Shown: positions 12,601 to 27,600 of the stretch, piece by piece
How positions within the stretch are numbered: position 1 is the stretch's first letter
How the letters are laid out: each line of letters begins with the position of its first letter
Notes under the pieces: generated by a model
Databases searched by the model: none
Seen by the model: only the letters and a program-made list of their open reading frames with translations
What the model was told of the DNA's origin: nothing
Position numbers and translations under genes: made by a program
Assembly (NCBI GenBank): GCA_039566865.1
Contig: CM076953.1
Coordinates: forward strand, 496,001 to 560,000
DNA: 64,000 bases
DNA from: Aurelia coerulea
Lineage: Eukaryota; Cnidaria; Scyphozoa; Semaeostomeae; Ulmaridae
Direction of reading: 5' to 3'

Positions 12601-15600
12601 CAATATTTTTCAGATACGCGCATTTCCTTTAAAGGAGCATGTTTTTCTATGATCAAACATGGATTGTTTTTGACTCACCTATGATACAGGTACGAAACTA
12701 AAACTAACCTGAGTTAACTTTTCCATCACATCCCTTGCAAGATTTCCCAGTGCCACCACACCTACCACACACATCCAATTTTGCTCCTGAGCCAGGATTT
12801 CGATCGCAACCTCGCCGCAATTGAACGGCGAAAACTTCCTGGCTGTATAACGATGAATTGCGCATGTCTTGAAATGACATCTGTCTCAAACCTATAAGAG
12901 AAAAAATAAGTTAAACTGGTAACATAGGCAAGCATTAAAAGACGTGGATCACCCCGAAAGATCGGTCAGAATTTATGACTTCTACTGGTTGCGCAAAAAG
13001 CAGAGCAAAATGCCATGTGCATATTTCATAGCCAACCGAAAATAGACGGTTAATCTATTTTTGGTCTCATACTGTCAAACGATTGATTTGATACGGACAG
13101 TTAGAATGAATATTAAACCATTTACAGAGTGCACCAAAAGGAACTTCACACGCTAGATAATTCGTTATGCAAGAACCTGGAATGAATCAAAATTATGTGG
13201 ATAGCTGAGCATTGTTGCTTTATTTAATTTAATACTATTTATACACAAATCAACCCTTCTGTTAAATAGAATATATAGCATATATTTACAACGATGAAAA
13301 CCTTGAGACTTTAACCTACAGCCATGGTGGCTTACTAGGGAATGGGGGCGAGATATTTTATTCAAAGCGACCAGTACTAGATATGTATAAAACGCATTGT
13401 TAGCTCAAGGATGCTTCTTTTCAGCTCTTTAAATGCGTTTTAAGCAATTTTTAAACGATCGAGTGTCAGTAGCTCACGAATTTTGGAAGGTGAATTATCA
13501 TTCTATAACTTGAGAGCTGCGAAATGAGAGCCTTTTTACGCAAATTCAGTCCTATATGCAGGAAGCCGATCAGTTATCTATTATTCTTGCATTTGCTATC
13601 ATTGATTGAAGACTATTATTGAAGTCTTGAAGGTGTTGGAGAGCAGCTAGTTTCGTATTTGGAATACTAGTACTCCAGATAACATCAGCGTGACGCAGGT
13701 GACTCTCAATTAACGCATAATATACATTACACTTGGGATTGCGGAGGGACATTTTCAAATCTTTGAAAGCTGCAAGACCTCCACTCATTTTGTCTTTGGT
13801 TGTGACTTTTCTTCAATTTTTCTGAGCATACGAAATATATGTAACATTGAATTTACGAATATCCGTCACTTCAAGATGCGTGAAAAGAGAACTGTGAAGT
13901 CCTTTCAGGCACACCCGGCATGGAGGTAGAATAGTTTAAATCTCGGTGTTAAATCGAATGGGCAAAGCATTGTGGTAAATTCCGGGAAAGATCCTATTAA
14001 CATTGAGAATCTTTCATGTTTTTAGAACAGTTGAGTTACTTCACTCGCTGTCACTCGCTTTTCATTTCTCAAAAATCCTTTGCATGAGATTATGGCGACT
14101 TACTCCAGTTTTTGAAAAATAGAGCCAAACTTCATCTTGGTCATTCTCAGGTAGTTACAGGTATAAATAATTGAATGACAAGATCTGTTTCTTGACCATA
14201 AAAGTAAACGAGCTGGGTTATTTAAAGCTTAACAAAACAATCTAAAAACATATTCCATTTAAATCAATATCAAACGCGCCGTGAACAATGGACAGCCAAA
14301 TAAAAAATGCCGTGTCTGAGCGTTTTCTTTGTTCTGTTTATAGAGAAGCCCATTTACAACTGCACAGAAAACAAGAGAAGAACAGAAACAGAAGTGTTAA
14401 ACTGTTAAGAAGTACTAAAAAGAAATAGTTTAGAAACTTAAACATAAAGATTGTATCTGATTGCAAAAATTTCTGGAAGAAAGTAATAAAACCAGTTTTC
14501 ATCAACAAATGTAACACCCCCATCATAAAATAATTTTGGCTGAAGCGGGTACTTTGGCAAAAGATAGCAAAGATGTTGCTAAGATGATGAATGACTACTT
14601 CACTGACATTACCGAAACTCTTGATATTCCAAATTACATCTCAAGTGAGTACAATAACGATCATCCGAGCATCTTGAAAATCAAACCACATTGTCAAGAA
14701 ATTGCTAGCTTTAACTTTAAATCTAAAAATGCTACTGTGATAAAAGATGAAATTGCCTCCTTAAATCAAACAAAGCAAATGGACCAGGCAACATACCAGC
14801 TAGTTAAAAGCTGGCCCGGGCCAGGTCAAAAATATAATCCATTGTATTCGACAACTTTGATGCATCCGGTTTCTTTGTGTAGCTAAAGAAACAATAGGTT
14901 TGTGGGCGTTTCTTTGGCCTATTTATAGCGGCTAAGAGATATAGCTATGTCTATTCTCTTTAACCCTTTTTATTGAATGATACTGTTGAAATATGCACTT
15001 TCCCTTCTGAAATGAAGCAAGCTGATATAAACCCAATATTTAAAAAAGATAACTCAACAAAAAAGAAAAACTACAGACCAATGAATATCTTACCTTCAAC
15101 TGCAACAAGCAAAATATTTGAAAGAGTCGTGTACAAACAAATTTATGATCACATGAAAAGTATATTATTTCCCCTACTGTGTGGCTTCAGAGAAGGATAT
15201 AGTACCCAACATGCACTTTTGCGTCTTGTTGAAGACCTAAAAGCATGTCTTGGTGAGAAACTGATTGCTAGTACTTCCGGGTGTCCCAAAAAATGATGTA
15301 TTATCAGTTGATTGCTTATATGTTTATAAACAATGAACCAATTATCAAATACTTTATTCGAGGATGTTGATGTAGGATTTTACCATAGGGTTTTCATGTC
15401 GAAAAGAAGATCGATAAACCTGCTCAAATTCAAGCCTTAGAGCATGAAAAAGAAACGGCCTTCTTTCCCAGTCAACATTTTAGATGTGATGCAAGGCTGG
15501 ACTAATATGTCATTCAAAGAATAAATGTCGTGCAGAGGATACGAAGAGGAGTTAATACTGAGTTCAGAGAATACGAATACGAGTTCAGCCTTTTGTATCA

Positions 15601-18600
15601 CAAAATAAATATTGACTGGAAAAATAGGCCGTTTCTTTCTCATGCCATCTAAGGCTTCAAGCCTTAGATGGCATATTCACAGCAGGTATATCGATCTTAT
15701 TTTCGACATGAAAACCCTATGATAAAACCACCACCAACATCTTAAAATACAATCTAGCCTTTAGGAAATCAAATAAAAGAAAGTTTTTGAAAATCGGTTC
15801 ATTGGTTATGGACATGTAAGCAAACAGACAATCATACATCACTTTGGGACACCCGGTATAATGATGGATTTGTCAAAGGCATTTCACTGCTTGCCACATG
15901 ACTTATTAATTGCAAAATTACATGCATGTGGCTTTAGTAATAATGCATTAAAACTACTGTACAATTATTTCTAAGGCACGACTCAAAGAGTAAAACTAAA
16001 CTCTAAATGTAGTGAATGGAGAAATATAATCAAGGGAGTCCCACAAGGATACATTTTAGGACCATTGCTGTTCAATATTTTTCTAAATGATACCTTTCTA
16101 TTTCTAAACAAAAGTGAAATATGTAAACATGCTGATGATACCATAATATGGATAAAAGGGCAAACAATTAACACCATAATCCCAACCCCTGAATCTGGGA
16201 CAAGCACACTAAACTGCTGGTTCAAAGGTAATTCCATGCTTCTCAACGAGGAAAAATACAAATATATGATGATAGATTAATATCATCTTAGTTTACAAAC
16301 GCGTTATAGTATATATTTAGTTTTTAGCTGTTGTTGTTATGTTAGTTGGTATAAATTAGCTGATTGTACTTATTTATAATTAAGCTAGAATATGTATCAA
16401 ACGTTACACAAGTAATGAAAAAACACTCCCTTTTCAGTCTAGGCTAAGAGATCTTCTAATGACATAAAAATCCGGCAAAAGAAAACACACAGAAAAAAGC
16501 TAAAAGTATACCGTTTGGCTTCCCATCAGTCATGTCCCAGAATGCAAAGCGTAACCATGCTTGTTTAAAGGCAGATGAAGTGGTCCATTGCGTTGTCCTC
16601 TTTTGTAGAAAAAACTTTAAACTATCTTCAGGCTTCAGATGTAATACAGAAATGTTTCCTTGCTTGTTTCCGTTCTTCCTTTGAGGATTATATTCCACCC
16701 ATGCGCCTGAAGAAAATTTGTAATACCATTTGCCAAGCTGAGACTTCGACACAGATAATATTGCAATGCCAAATGATACTTGTTCCGGGTCTTTTGCGTA
16801 AAATCCGAGCGAGGCAACAGAAAAGCCATTGTTTGACGAATTGAACCCGATAGGAGGCAGATTGACCCGAAGCGTCAATGGAACAGGTCTGTCATTTATG
16901 CCTCGTACATTAATCGTTATATTGATAAAAAGTGGTACGTCTTCTGGATGCATCATGTTACAGTAACAAATTCTGAGAGCTAACGTAGCAGTTCCAGTGA
17001 AATCTTTAAGCGGAAAGAAGTATAAATCACTGCCAAATACAGGGAACTTATTATTAAGTTGCAGATCATAAGCTCCACCAAATAATTCTTCCCCTTTAAT
17101 TTTTGCTTGCCAAGTTCCACCGTTCATTGAAACGACATTCGCACTTGACCTACGTCTAGAAAATGTCATCTTGTATTGATGATATAGATCAAGTTCTTCT
17201 CTCGGAATATATGGGTACATAAACCTGGGAATCTCGTGATCTTCAATTTCAGTCTTCAAGGTGAGATAATTGGGTACCCGGAATCCTGGCCCCTTGACGT
17301 CCATTTTGCTGTCTTCTTCAATCGTGATTACAGGAACGGGTGACTTTGCTTTCAGCTGCTGAAATCGGGCAATTGGTTTGATTATTAAGGCAGCAGTTTT
17401 TTTCAAATTTTTGTTGAAAGTTCTGGTACTGACAACTGAACCAACCGTAAAGCTCAACGATCTGTCCTGTGCCACTAAATCGGATACAAGAAAGTAATTC
17501 ACTGTTCTAATTCCATATGCATTGCCTCTTGATGACTTGAATTTTAAATATGCAGCACGATCAACGACAACTCCCGCTGACAAACTTGTCAGATTGAATG
17601 AAGTGCCATTTGAGAGGAAAACCATCCAGTCGCCAATGTTAGTAGCATTCAGGGGGTTGGTCAGTATGGCAGAGGCATTGATTGAAGCTGATATGAAAAA
17701 AGGAGCAAGAGGCAGGGATGAAATATCAATATTTCCTAAAATTGCATACTGTTGGGTACTGTTCGCTGGTGGTCGACACTCGAGGTACTGTGGCAAACAT
17801 TGCTTTAATGACGAGCAATACCGTTGCGACTGGGGACACATCAAGCCGCATCTCCAAACCTTGGAAAGAAAAAGAATGATAGATATTGGGATATCCACAG
17901 TTAACTTAGATGATAACTCATAAGCTCCTTTAACAGCACTATACACCGTAAAAGCTCCATTTAGCCCCATTCTCTATCAAGCCCCTTTCTCTAACAAGCC
18001 CCTCTCTTTTAGGCCCCAATTTAAAGTCTCCAAGATCAATAAGCCCCCGTGGGCTTAATGGAGCTTTTATAGTAGATATAATGACAGCTTTTAAAGGCAG
18101 ATGCAAAAAACGAAAAAAATGCTTAAGTTGTTGACACAATGGGGACTTTCACACCTACGTTAGCATCAGAGCATGACTAACTAAATAGAGATTGGTAAAG
18201 AAATTAAAAAAAGGATTCAACCTGGATTATGGTTGCAATCAAACCTAGATTATAGCTAGAAGAGATTCACCCTCTTAGTCCCTGTTCTCTTATGCCCCCC
18301 CCCCCAAAATTCAATGCTGTGCTTGTCAAAAGTTTTGCTGCCCGGGTTCATTAGATAACGTAGTAACGGAAACATATATTGAGATAATTCCGTTTACATT
18401 AACACAGTAACAGGCAGCTTTTAGCATGGCTTGATACCAAAAACAACCTCTGACGCAACCATAAACACGTTCGAGAAGCCCTTTCTTAGATGTCACGCCA
18501 CGTTGAAACCTCGAAAACTGTGGAGGTCATGTGATCCTTTCCTGCACTTCTCTAATCTGATGGCTCGAAAGAAATATTTCGTTGTGGCAAGATTTGATGT

Positions 18601-21600
18601 TCAACTTGTCTATTGATAAAAACTGCTTAAAACTCCAAGATTTCAATCAATTCCAAGTCGAGAAACAAAAGTCGAGAAACAAATTACAAAATAATATTTC
18701 AAGCCCTCAATGTTGTCAAAAGTTTCAATTTTCAAGAAAAATTTTCATATTTTCTTCCAAAACCAATCACATTGTAACTGTAACTTATGGAGTTGAATTC
18801 AATTTGCTCTGCATTGAATAAAGTTTCTATTTTCAATTTCACCAAAATTTAAAAGACGAATTTATATAACAAAATCTTTAGCGTAGCACCGAAAATCCAG
18901 CATTGTTGGATTTGTCCCAAGAAAGTTTTCAAACAGGAGTACTTTTTTGGGACACCCGTTATGTAAAAAAAAGTGATAGATCGATTATTTTGACGAAGAA
19001 TGAAACATTGGAGAATTTCAAGATTGGTAGAGGAATAGTCAATGATTTGTCTGTCACTAAAATCAAATTTCCGCTGCCATGATATCAATCATATTTAGTC
19101 AACAGTAAAAATATATTTGAATGAAACATTTCCCTGATAATTTCTGTTCCTTTCATGGGATTCCTTTCATGGGCTTCCTTTCAAGTTTCTTATTTGGATT
19201 AAATTCATCTCTTCAAAATAGTTTACTGAGATACCTCTTTGCCTCAAAACATTTTCCGGTACCAATTTCAGGCCTTTAATTCAAGGCTCTCGTTTTCAGT
19301 CCGGGGAAAATTGCTCCTTCCATGATAAATATTTTCACACCGAGATCGCCAATATCGGCTATCAATACTTCAATGATCTAGTTAAATATCAATCGAGACA
19401 ATGAAACACATTCAAAATCTAGTCGAGTAAAATTTTAACTGTCAGGAATAAGCGATTATGTTCGAAAAGTTTTTAGACATCCCGTTTATATGTGAGTGCG
19501 TATTGCACTGAGAGAAAAAGGGCAAATATCATCAGTACGCGGTGAAGGCCCTGAAGGCCAGGTTATTAGTATCATTCCAGGCAGGGGACGGATGGATTTC
19601 TTTTGTGGTAGCCAACTCTGAGCTTTCATTGTGTCTGCTTAAATTGATTGATAAATGTATCAGATTACGATACTGAGTAAGTCAGAACAAATGAACGTCG
19701 TTTGAAAGTACTCTGTTTCCTGAATATCAAAGCAATAACAGATTTTAATATCTTATTTGATAGCCGACAGATTCAATTACTTTTAGAATCTTTCCTGGCT
19801 GAAATCAGTCAATCTGTTCCGATTTCATGAAGGACATTTTTGAGAAAATCTCTTCGAAATACCTTGAAAATAGTCCAAAATCACGATTGAGCTTCACTAC
19901 TATTTCTGCTTTACAGCTACGACTTGAATGCATTTTAGCAAGTGTCATCCCGTTGAAGGGAAGGAAAAAGTCAACCACCCTAATTCAACGAACTTTCAAG
20001 GGGATGCCATCCTCCCAAGAGGACAACATGTGCAGAAAGGTGTTCCAGTTATTGCTGTGGGGCAGGAGCACTGACCAAATTTGAGCATCGTTTCAAGCAA
20101 TTTCTCTTGCCATTTTTGACAAAGCCTTCCCGAGAAGATTCCACATGATTTTAGAACGGAGTGGCCGATTCTGGTCAAGAGAATTCTAATTTCTTATAAG
20201 AAAAACAGCTACTATACAAGCCATTTGCCGGTATCATTGCATTGATGTTCAGGGAGTAGTAATTTCTAAAAAACGTCATCGCGTCTTTTTTACTCACTCA
20301 GTTCTATAATACGATGAATATGATTTAAATAAATGAATTCATTTCATCGAATTAAAACAAAGTCGCAACATACATTAAAAAGATTTGACATTGCAGTCTT
20401 CACATGTGAGCCAGGGTTAAACGCTTTAGTCTCTTTTATCCAAGCTGGATACTTAATATAAGATGTATTGGGATTTCCTTGATTGAGGGCCGTCTTCAAA
20501 TATGAACATTTCATCTATAAAATAGAAAGAAGAATTAAAAGCAAATCTTCAGTTTCAGCACGAAAGGCAAAATACCAGTAACTCTGAGACTTTCTGAAAA
20601 CATTTGGAAGTCTTTAAAGAGGAATAGAACTTATATCTATCGAATTTTTCCGACTCTGTGAAGACGATTATTTGTAACTTGGCTGTTTCCGTAGGGTAGT
20701 AGAATTACTGTTAAAACATCACATCAAAACGATACCTTCAAATGCAGAGGACAGAACTGCTGTCTGTCTGAGTCTGCTCTTCTCCGTCGGAATAACTTGG
20801 CAAGTCTAAATCTAATACTAATCTCACGAAGAATAACAATATCCTTCGTACTACTAGCCTGGCCACATCATACCAAATAGTAAAGTCAGCAATCAGTCAA
20901 ATAGAGTGGTTTAAACCTGCACTTTCACGTACATCAAACTGAAGAAAATCATTTCCTACACCAGTACTCGCACATCCAGATACTGAAGCGATAGCGTAAG
21001 AAAGACCAATCAACTCCTTGGCTTTAGCTGTATATTGAACCGTCATTGAAGCATAATTAACATGGCATCCATTGAATAAACTTGTCAATCCATGTGGCTG
21101 CAAAACAAAATAACTTATAAATACAATGACAGACGATGATGCAATAAAAAATAAACATAACAAGGAGATCATGACGGAAGTTCTTTGTTATGAAAAACTC
21201 ATGTCTATCAATCAACAGTACTACTTCGATCTCTACCAACTCTACAAACACAACAGCTAATCAGTCAGTCTCTCAAAGAGCAGCCATATTAAGTGGACAA
21301 GAAAATACACTTCAATAAATTCTCTTTCGAGGATATAAGAAAGCACCCAGCTTTCACTGGAACTGAACGAGTAGAGTTGAGGCTGCACGCAGGCTAAGTA
21401 TACAGGATTTCTGAAAAAATGTTCCCTGTTTGTGTGGCTGCAGTGGAGGAGCTATACCGGGTGAGTCAGAAAAAAGAATTCCCGTTTGAAAGGTCACGGC
21501 TCCCTTGGTATCAAGGCAATGATATCGGCAAATGTATAGTTTAATGGTAGAAATGTTAAAATCTACTATAAAATTTACCTGACTGAAATCGGCCATTCCA

Positions 21601-24600
21601 TTCTGAAATTATGAGGGATTTTCTCGAGAAAGCCTCTTCAAGAAACCTTCAAAACGTGCCCAAAATTATGAACAAATTTCCCTAACATTTTTGCCTTACA
21701 ATGGCCTCACAGCAATGACTTGTGAACGCTTTAGCACGTGCTATCCTCTTGGGAGGATGAACAAGTCCTCCCCCTGGTATCGATGACCTATTCAGGGGGA
21801 TTCCATTCTCCCAAGAGGACAAAATACATGAATTTATGTGTGTGTCATCAATTTTAGGAAGGAAAATGTGCTCATTGTTTTCACACGTTTTTGCAGGTTT
21901 TTGGAAGGGGCTTTCTGCCGAAAATCACCCATATCGACGGGAAGGAATGGCCGATTAAGGCTGGGTAAATTACTGAACCTAACTGAAAGTATTGGCAATA
22001 AAACAAAACATTTTTCAATATTATTGCTTTGATATTCATGAAGCAGTGGCCTTCTAAGCGGGGATTCTTTTTTCTGACTCACCCGGTAGCATTAACCGTT
22101 TTCGTTGTTTACACAGCTGCATAGTTCAGGCTTCAGCTTAGCGTTTGAGGCCTGATTTTGTCAATCTGAAAAGTGGTTTATGGGAGAAGAAAGGGAAAGT
22201 AAATGGTTTTCTGTATTCTGAAAAAGTTAATAGAGCAATACTGTCAGCTCTTTTACAATTGTAGAGAAAATTTGAATATAACGTCAGAACATTATTTCAA
22301 ACATTACTTTATTTTGACATTGCAGGAGAACAACAAAAGTGTTAGTTTGAGAAGAAAGCAAATAGTAACAAAACAACCGAGACAATTCAAAGCTGCAGCT
22401 CCGCCAAAAGCAGCCACACAAATGGCGCACAATTTTTTGGACACCCTGCGCAATAATTTTTCAACCACGATCAGAATTTTGAATATCGGTACGCTCGACC
22501 TTAGAATGCATTATAAATTCTTTTACAAGATTCGAATGGACAAAATGAAATTTGACACACAACAATATGTAACTCACCAAACAGAGAGAATATCCTAGGA
22601 AAGAGAATGTTCGAACACCACATTCGAGAACGGAGACACTAAAATTCGATATGATGGTTGCAACGTCGATTGCATTACATATGTCACAAGCTACCGAGGG
22701 ACCATAAATTCTGTTACAATCAGAAGAGCAATTTGGCATCTTTACCTAAATCGACGAAAATATCAAAAATGTAAATTGATGAGTTAAAAAAGAGAAGATC
22801 GTTCTTAGAAGGGTCATAATGAGAATAAAACCTGTTGTTTTTACAGCTGTTCATTATTAGCAGAGTGTTGTATGTTAATAGTTTAAACAAAGATAGATAA
22901 ATAAGAGGTTCTTAAATAAGAGGTGGCAGCGATCAAGCAAAATGATTACATAAAGTGAAAAATGTGTGCTTGTTGATAGACGCAAAATCTTACAACTTAC
23001 TTGTTCAAATAGCATAGCTGAAAAAGTTAAATAATCTTTGAAATTGTTTCGGGGCTATCAAATCTGCAAATAGTTTCAACTAAAGTTTTCATCCTTAGCA
23101 TGGGACAAAAAGAAGTTGATTAAGGCGACAGAAAATACCAAGTAATTCTTAAGTTCTTACGATATTTTGCACCATCAGACTATTATTTTTCAAAATGGGC
23201 TTGACCAATTTTGAGTCGACCATAATAAAAAAAGAGGGGTGACGGGAGGAGGGGTAAAATAAATATTTCAACTCACCGTTCCAGTTGTGATTGATTGAGA
23301 TATGTGATAGGCAATTTGATGAAACTTTAACAAATTGCCTATGGCCTTCTCAACATCACCTCTGACGTTATGTTTAAAGTCAAAACCACAATCCATCGTT
23401 TCTGATCCCACGTACTCTATGGCGTGTAGAATCCTTTTTTGAGATGGCCTAATTTTGGCTTGGCACTCAAGGCTAGCTGGAATTGGACAAAACTATGGAA
23501 GAACATTAATTTTATGTCATTAACAAACAAGTATTGGGTGCGTAAACGAATGCATGGCACGACGAAATATTGGCAATATATAAAGGGTATCCCAAAATGA
23601 TGTATTATTGTTTGATTGCATACATGTCCATAACCAATGAACCGATTTTCAAAAACTTTGTTTTGTTTGGTTGCCTAAAGGCTAAATTGCATTTTAACAT
23701 GTTGGTTGTGGACTTACCACGGCGTTTTAATGTCGAAAAGAAGATTGATAAGCCTGCTCAAATTCAAGCCTTAGATGGTATGAGAACGAAACGGCCTATC
23801 TTTTCAGTCAACATTTCAGATGTGATACATGAGGCTGAACTCCTATTCGTATTCTCTGGATTCAGTATTAACTGAATTCGTGTTCTCTGAACGACATATA
23901 TTCTCTGAATGACATATAAGGTCAGCATTTTGCATCACATCTAAAACATTGACTGAGAAAGTAGGCCGTTTCTTTTTCATGCCATATAAGGCTTGAATTT
24001 GAGCAGGTTTATCGATCTTCTTTTCAACACGAAGACATCGGCCTAAACCACAACCAACATCCTCAAACACAATTTAGCCTTTCGGCAATCGGATAAAATA
24101 AAGTTTTTAAAAATTGGTTCATCGGTTATGGACATAAACAATCAAACGATCATGCATCATATTGGGACACCCGGTACATTCTTTAAATTCATAAACATTT
24201 GCTGCTGTTTTTTCGTTGTATTGCGAGCGGTGTTTCTGCCTTCAAAATTATGCGTAAACAACCCTGCATTTTTCAAAATATTTGATTATGCTGCTGATCT
24301 TGAAATTTGTATTTGTACGTATTTGTTTCAAGCACCAAATAAATCTAAAAGATGGTTGCTATTTCATTTTTCCGGGAGAGAAACAATGAAATTACAGAAT
24401 GCCAACTTTTATTTGAAAATTCAACAAAGCTTGGTTTATTGCACTAGAAATTTATTAAAACTAATTGGTCCTTGCCGCGATCGCGCAAAAAGAAATTTTC
24501 AGTTTCGGTGACATCATCAAAATTTGATCACTTCTGCCTTTTCTTAGGGCTTTCGGGGCTTTTTCCTATCATTTCCTCAAAAGGCGAAGGATTGTAAAAA

Positions 24601-27600
24601 TGATGGTAGTTACACAGCACCAAGCTTCATTCTGGAGCGTTCTTAAAAAATAAGGTATTTCACAAAACAGTCCTGATGCAAATTTGGCTGAAACTGTCCA
24701 AAAATAAATAACTTTTTGATTGCACTTCGCATATTTTAGTACAAAAACTTTCGCTTGTAGCAAGAAAGAATCAGGAAATATACCACATGATCAAAGAATG
24801 AGTGGTCTTATGTTCTGTAATGCTGGCAACAAAAACAAATCATGGTACATAATATTCACAAAGAGGGTAAAAATGAAAAAAATACCTTAGGATCAATACA
24901 CGTCATGCACCCCATATGACCTTTGATCTTGAAAAAGACAAGGGGGATTGAATCTTCAGACACAAATTCACATCTTCCCTGAATAAAAAGGAAACAGGAT
25001 TTCAGAATATTTATATTGATATTTCTACATAAAATAGATGTATCTACAGTTTGAACCAAACGGTTGCCGGAATTTTCACAGAACAAAACCGCCTTTGCTG
25101 AACTCAAAACCCAACTTTGCCAAAAAATTTAAACTCCGCTTCATATCTCATACCATCCTTTGCGCAGTGTACGTTTTCGTCATTAAGTTAGGTCATATCT
25201 TTTTACTTGGGATTGCCCAGAGAATGACGAACGTTTCTTGAAATTTTTCACGTAATTTCATAAACAATTTCTGAGCACAAACGCTCACAACTTTGAACCA
25301 CATTAATAATCTCAACGAAATCAAATTTCATATCTAAGTCAGCGATTCGTCAAATGAAAAACATGAGACAAAGAAAGGAACAAAAATATGTTCGTTGCGT
25401 GTGGTACTATAGCAATAGAACGATAATATGATAAATAAATTATTTTAGTACCAAGAATATCGGAGATGTTAAAAACACGACGTTTCGAGCGTAAACTAGT
25501 TATTAAGTCAACTTGATAACAAGTATACGCTCGAAACGTCATGTTTTTAACATCTCAGCAATTTTTGGTACTAAAATCATTTATTTGTTATGTTATCGTT
25601 CAAAGAAAGCAACAGCTGATAATTCACGTTTATATGTCACTGCAAACATCGGCAAAATTTATTAGTTGTTCAATACGTGTCCAGTTTCTAAGTTAAGTAA
25701 GATAGTATGCGAACAATTCACAAATGGCTGATAGAAGATTAATCACGAGCTTCTTTCCTCAGCAAAAGAAAGCATCGAAAAGATCCTTTCATTTCGTCAG
25801 TAAATTGGCAAATTACTGTAACTTAATAAAACGAATGCAAAATGACTCACGTCTATGAATCTGCAATCGAACGCTTCACCAAAAATAAATTTAAGTGATC
25901 TGGCAATACAATAATATCTCTCAGCCATAAACAACTTTGACTGATCTTTGCAACCAGGTAATGGTGGTAGGTTTTGCTGCATGAATGGAATGTCGTTAAA
26001 GAAAACATAATAGATGATTACGCTAAAGATGGGAACGATGAATTTTTTACCAAGATGCGCTTCGTTCCAATTAAGAATTACTAGCGATTCAATAGAAATG
26101 TAATTACATGACGCATTGCACCTTGGTAAAACGTTCCTTGCTATCTTTAGCACAATCGGCAAAGCAAGAGCTCCAATGCAATATTTGATAACCTTTAAAC
26201 AATAATTCAAAAATATGATAAACTCAGTTAAGCGTTTGAAGTGGTGATCTTCGTCAATTAAACTATTCAGATGAAAATTCGGGGCCTGCCTATCTACCTG
26301 ATTTAGAGTATTCGAGGTTTGGCTTAACAAGCAAACACATCTCATTGAAACAAGATGTTTATCTCGACTTCCCTAAGCCTAACGTTCTTTGAAAATATCC
26401 AAACCAAACTACATTATAATATAAGTGCTCGGAAATTTGCTGCTTATCACCCTATGTGTGCCTGAAAAGGTCCTATCAAAAGTACAATGGTAATAAAGTA
26501 TCTTTGGAAAAAACAACAATATTTTAGCATGCCGACCCGGGCATGCCACATGATGTGTCAAAAAAGTCTCCAACAAGTGACAATCTGCAAAGCAAGGTTA
26601 TAAGTTCCAATCTTGTAGAGCCCCTGACTAATACAATAACTTCATCTTCATGCAATATGGATCTTAGGATGTCCTTTTCATCTGGTGCACGAAGAATTCG
26701 ATAAACAAACAAGCAATTGGTTCAACAAAGCATCTGGTGTTGCAGCCAACGAAAGTGAAACTGTCACTTACCCCAAGCATCCAGCAGGTTTTACAATCAT
26801 ATATATCCCTTCCAATATCTGTCACCATCTTTGCTTTTGCGAAATAAAGCTGATCCACAAATTCACCGCACCCATTCTTCAATGAAAAAAAGGTTTTCCG
26901 TGGTTCGTTATTTTTAAATTTTTGTTAGTACAAAAGACTATAAAAAGCTCTAAAAGCTTGAGGAAAACAATTCACGAATAAATATACCGAATGACTGTGG
27001 ACCAGAACGTTTTCCGCAAAGAATTACCTTTGGCGGATTGTAATATTTCCACATGCTGTGTGTGTAATTTAATTTTAGTTCGATTATTATCAATAGCTAA
27101 CAAATATATACATTATTCAAAACATGTTCAAGTTAACTAATCCAAACCGAAAATAAACAACTATCAACTAATAACAATAACAAAAAAAAATAAATACTTT
27201 CTAAATTACATCACTATGTTAGTAGGCACTTACAATCATTACATCAAGCTTTCTGCCAACTTTATTTCGTTTGGCAAACCATTCCAAATCTGTGGACCTG
27301 AATATTGTCTGATTGAGCCTAACATGGGCTAAGTTATTTGGATTTCGCAACGAATATAATTTGAGGAGCGTAAAATTCTTCATAAATGGAGGGTTTACAC
27401 GAATTTGAGTTTTGAATACTTCTATGCAAAAAAGTCTTTGGCGAGAAAAATATGCACCGTGTATTTACTCGGTTTTTTTAAAACAAATCAAATACGAATT
27501 TGTATGATCGTTGTGGAGAAACCTTAGAGCACGCTCTTGTAATTTTCAATGTTCTAAGATAAAGAGGCGAAAAAACAATCAAGCAGCCTCATTTTCGTTT

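Noticed and set aside
18930..19495. Possible mariner-like MITE between GGGACACCCGTTA and GACATCCCGTTTA words
   Set aside because: Both words face the same way, so they are not a terminal inverted repeat; at most two solo ends.
25977..26345. Upstream part of the 182-residue open frame over exon 8
   Set aside because: The good acceptor at 25977 and the MITE at 26009-26158 show that only the last 42 codons are exon.
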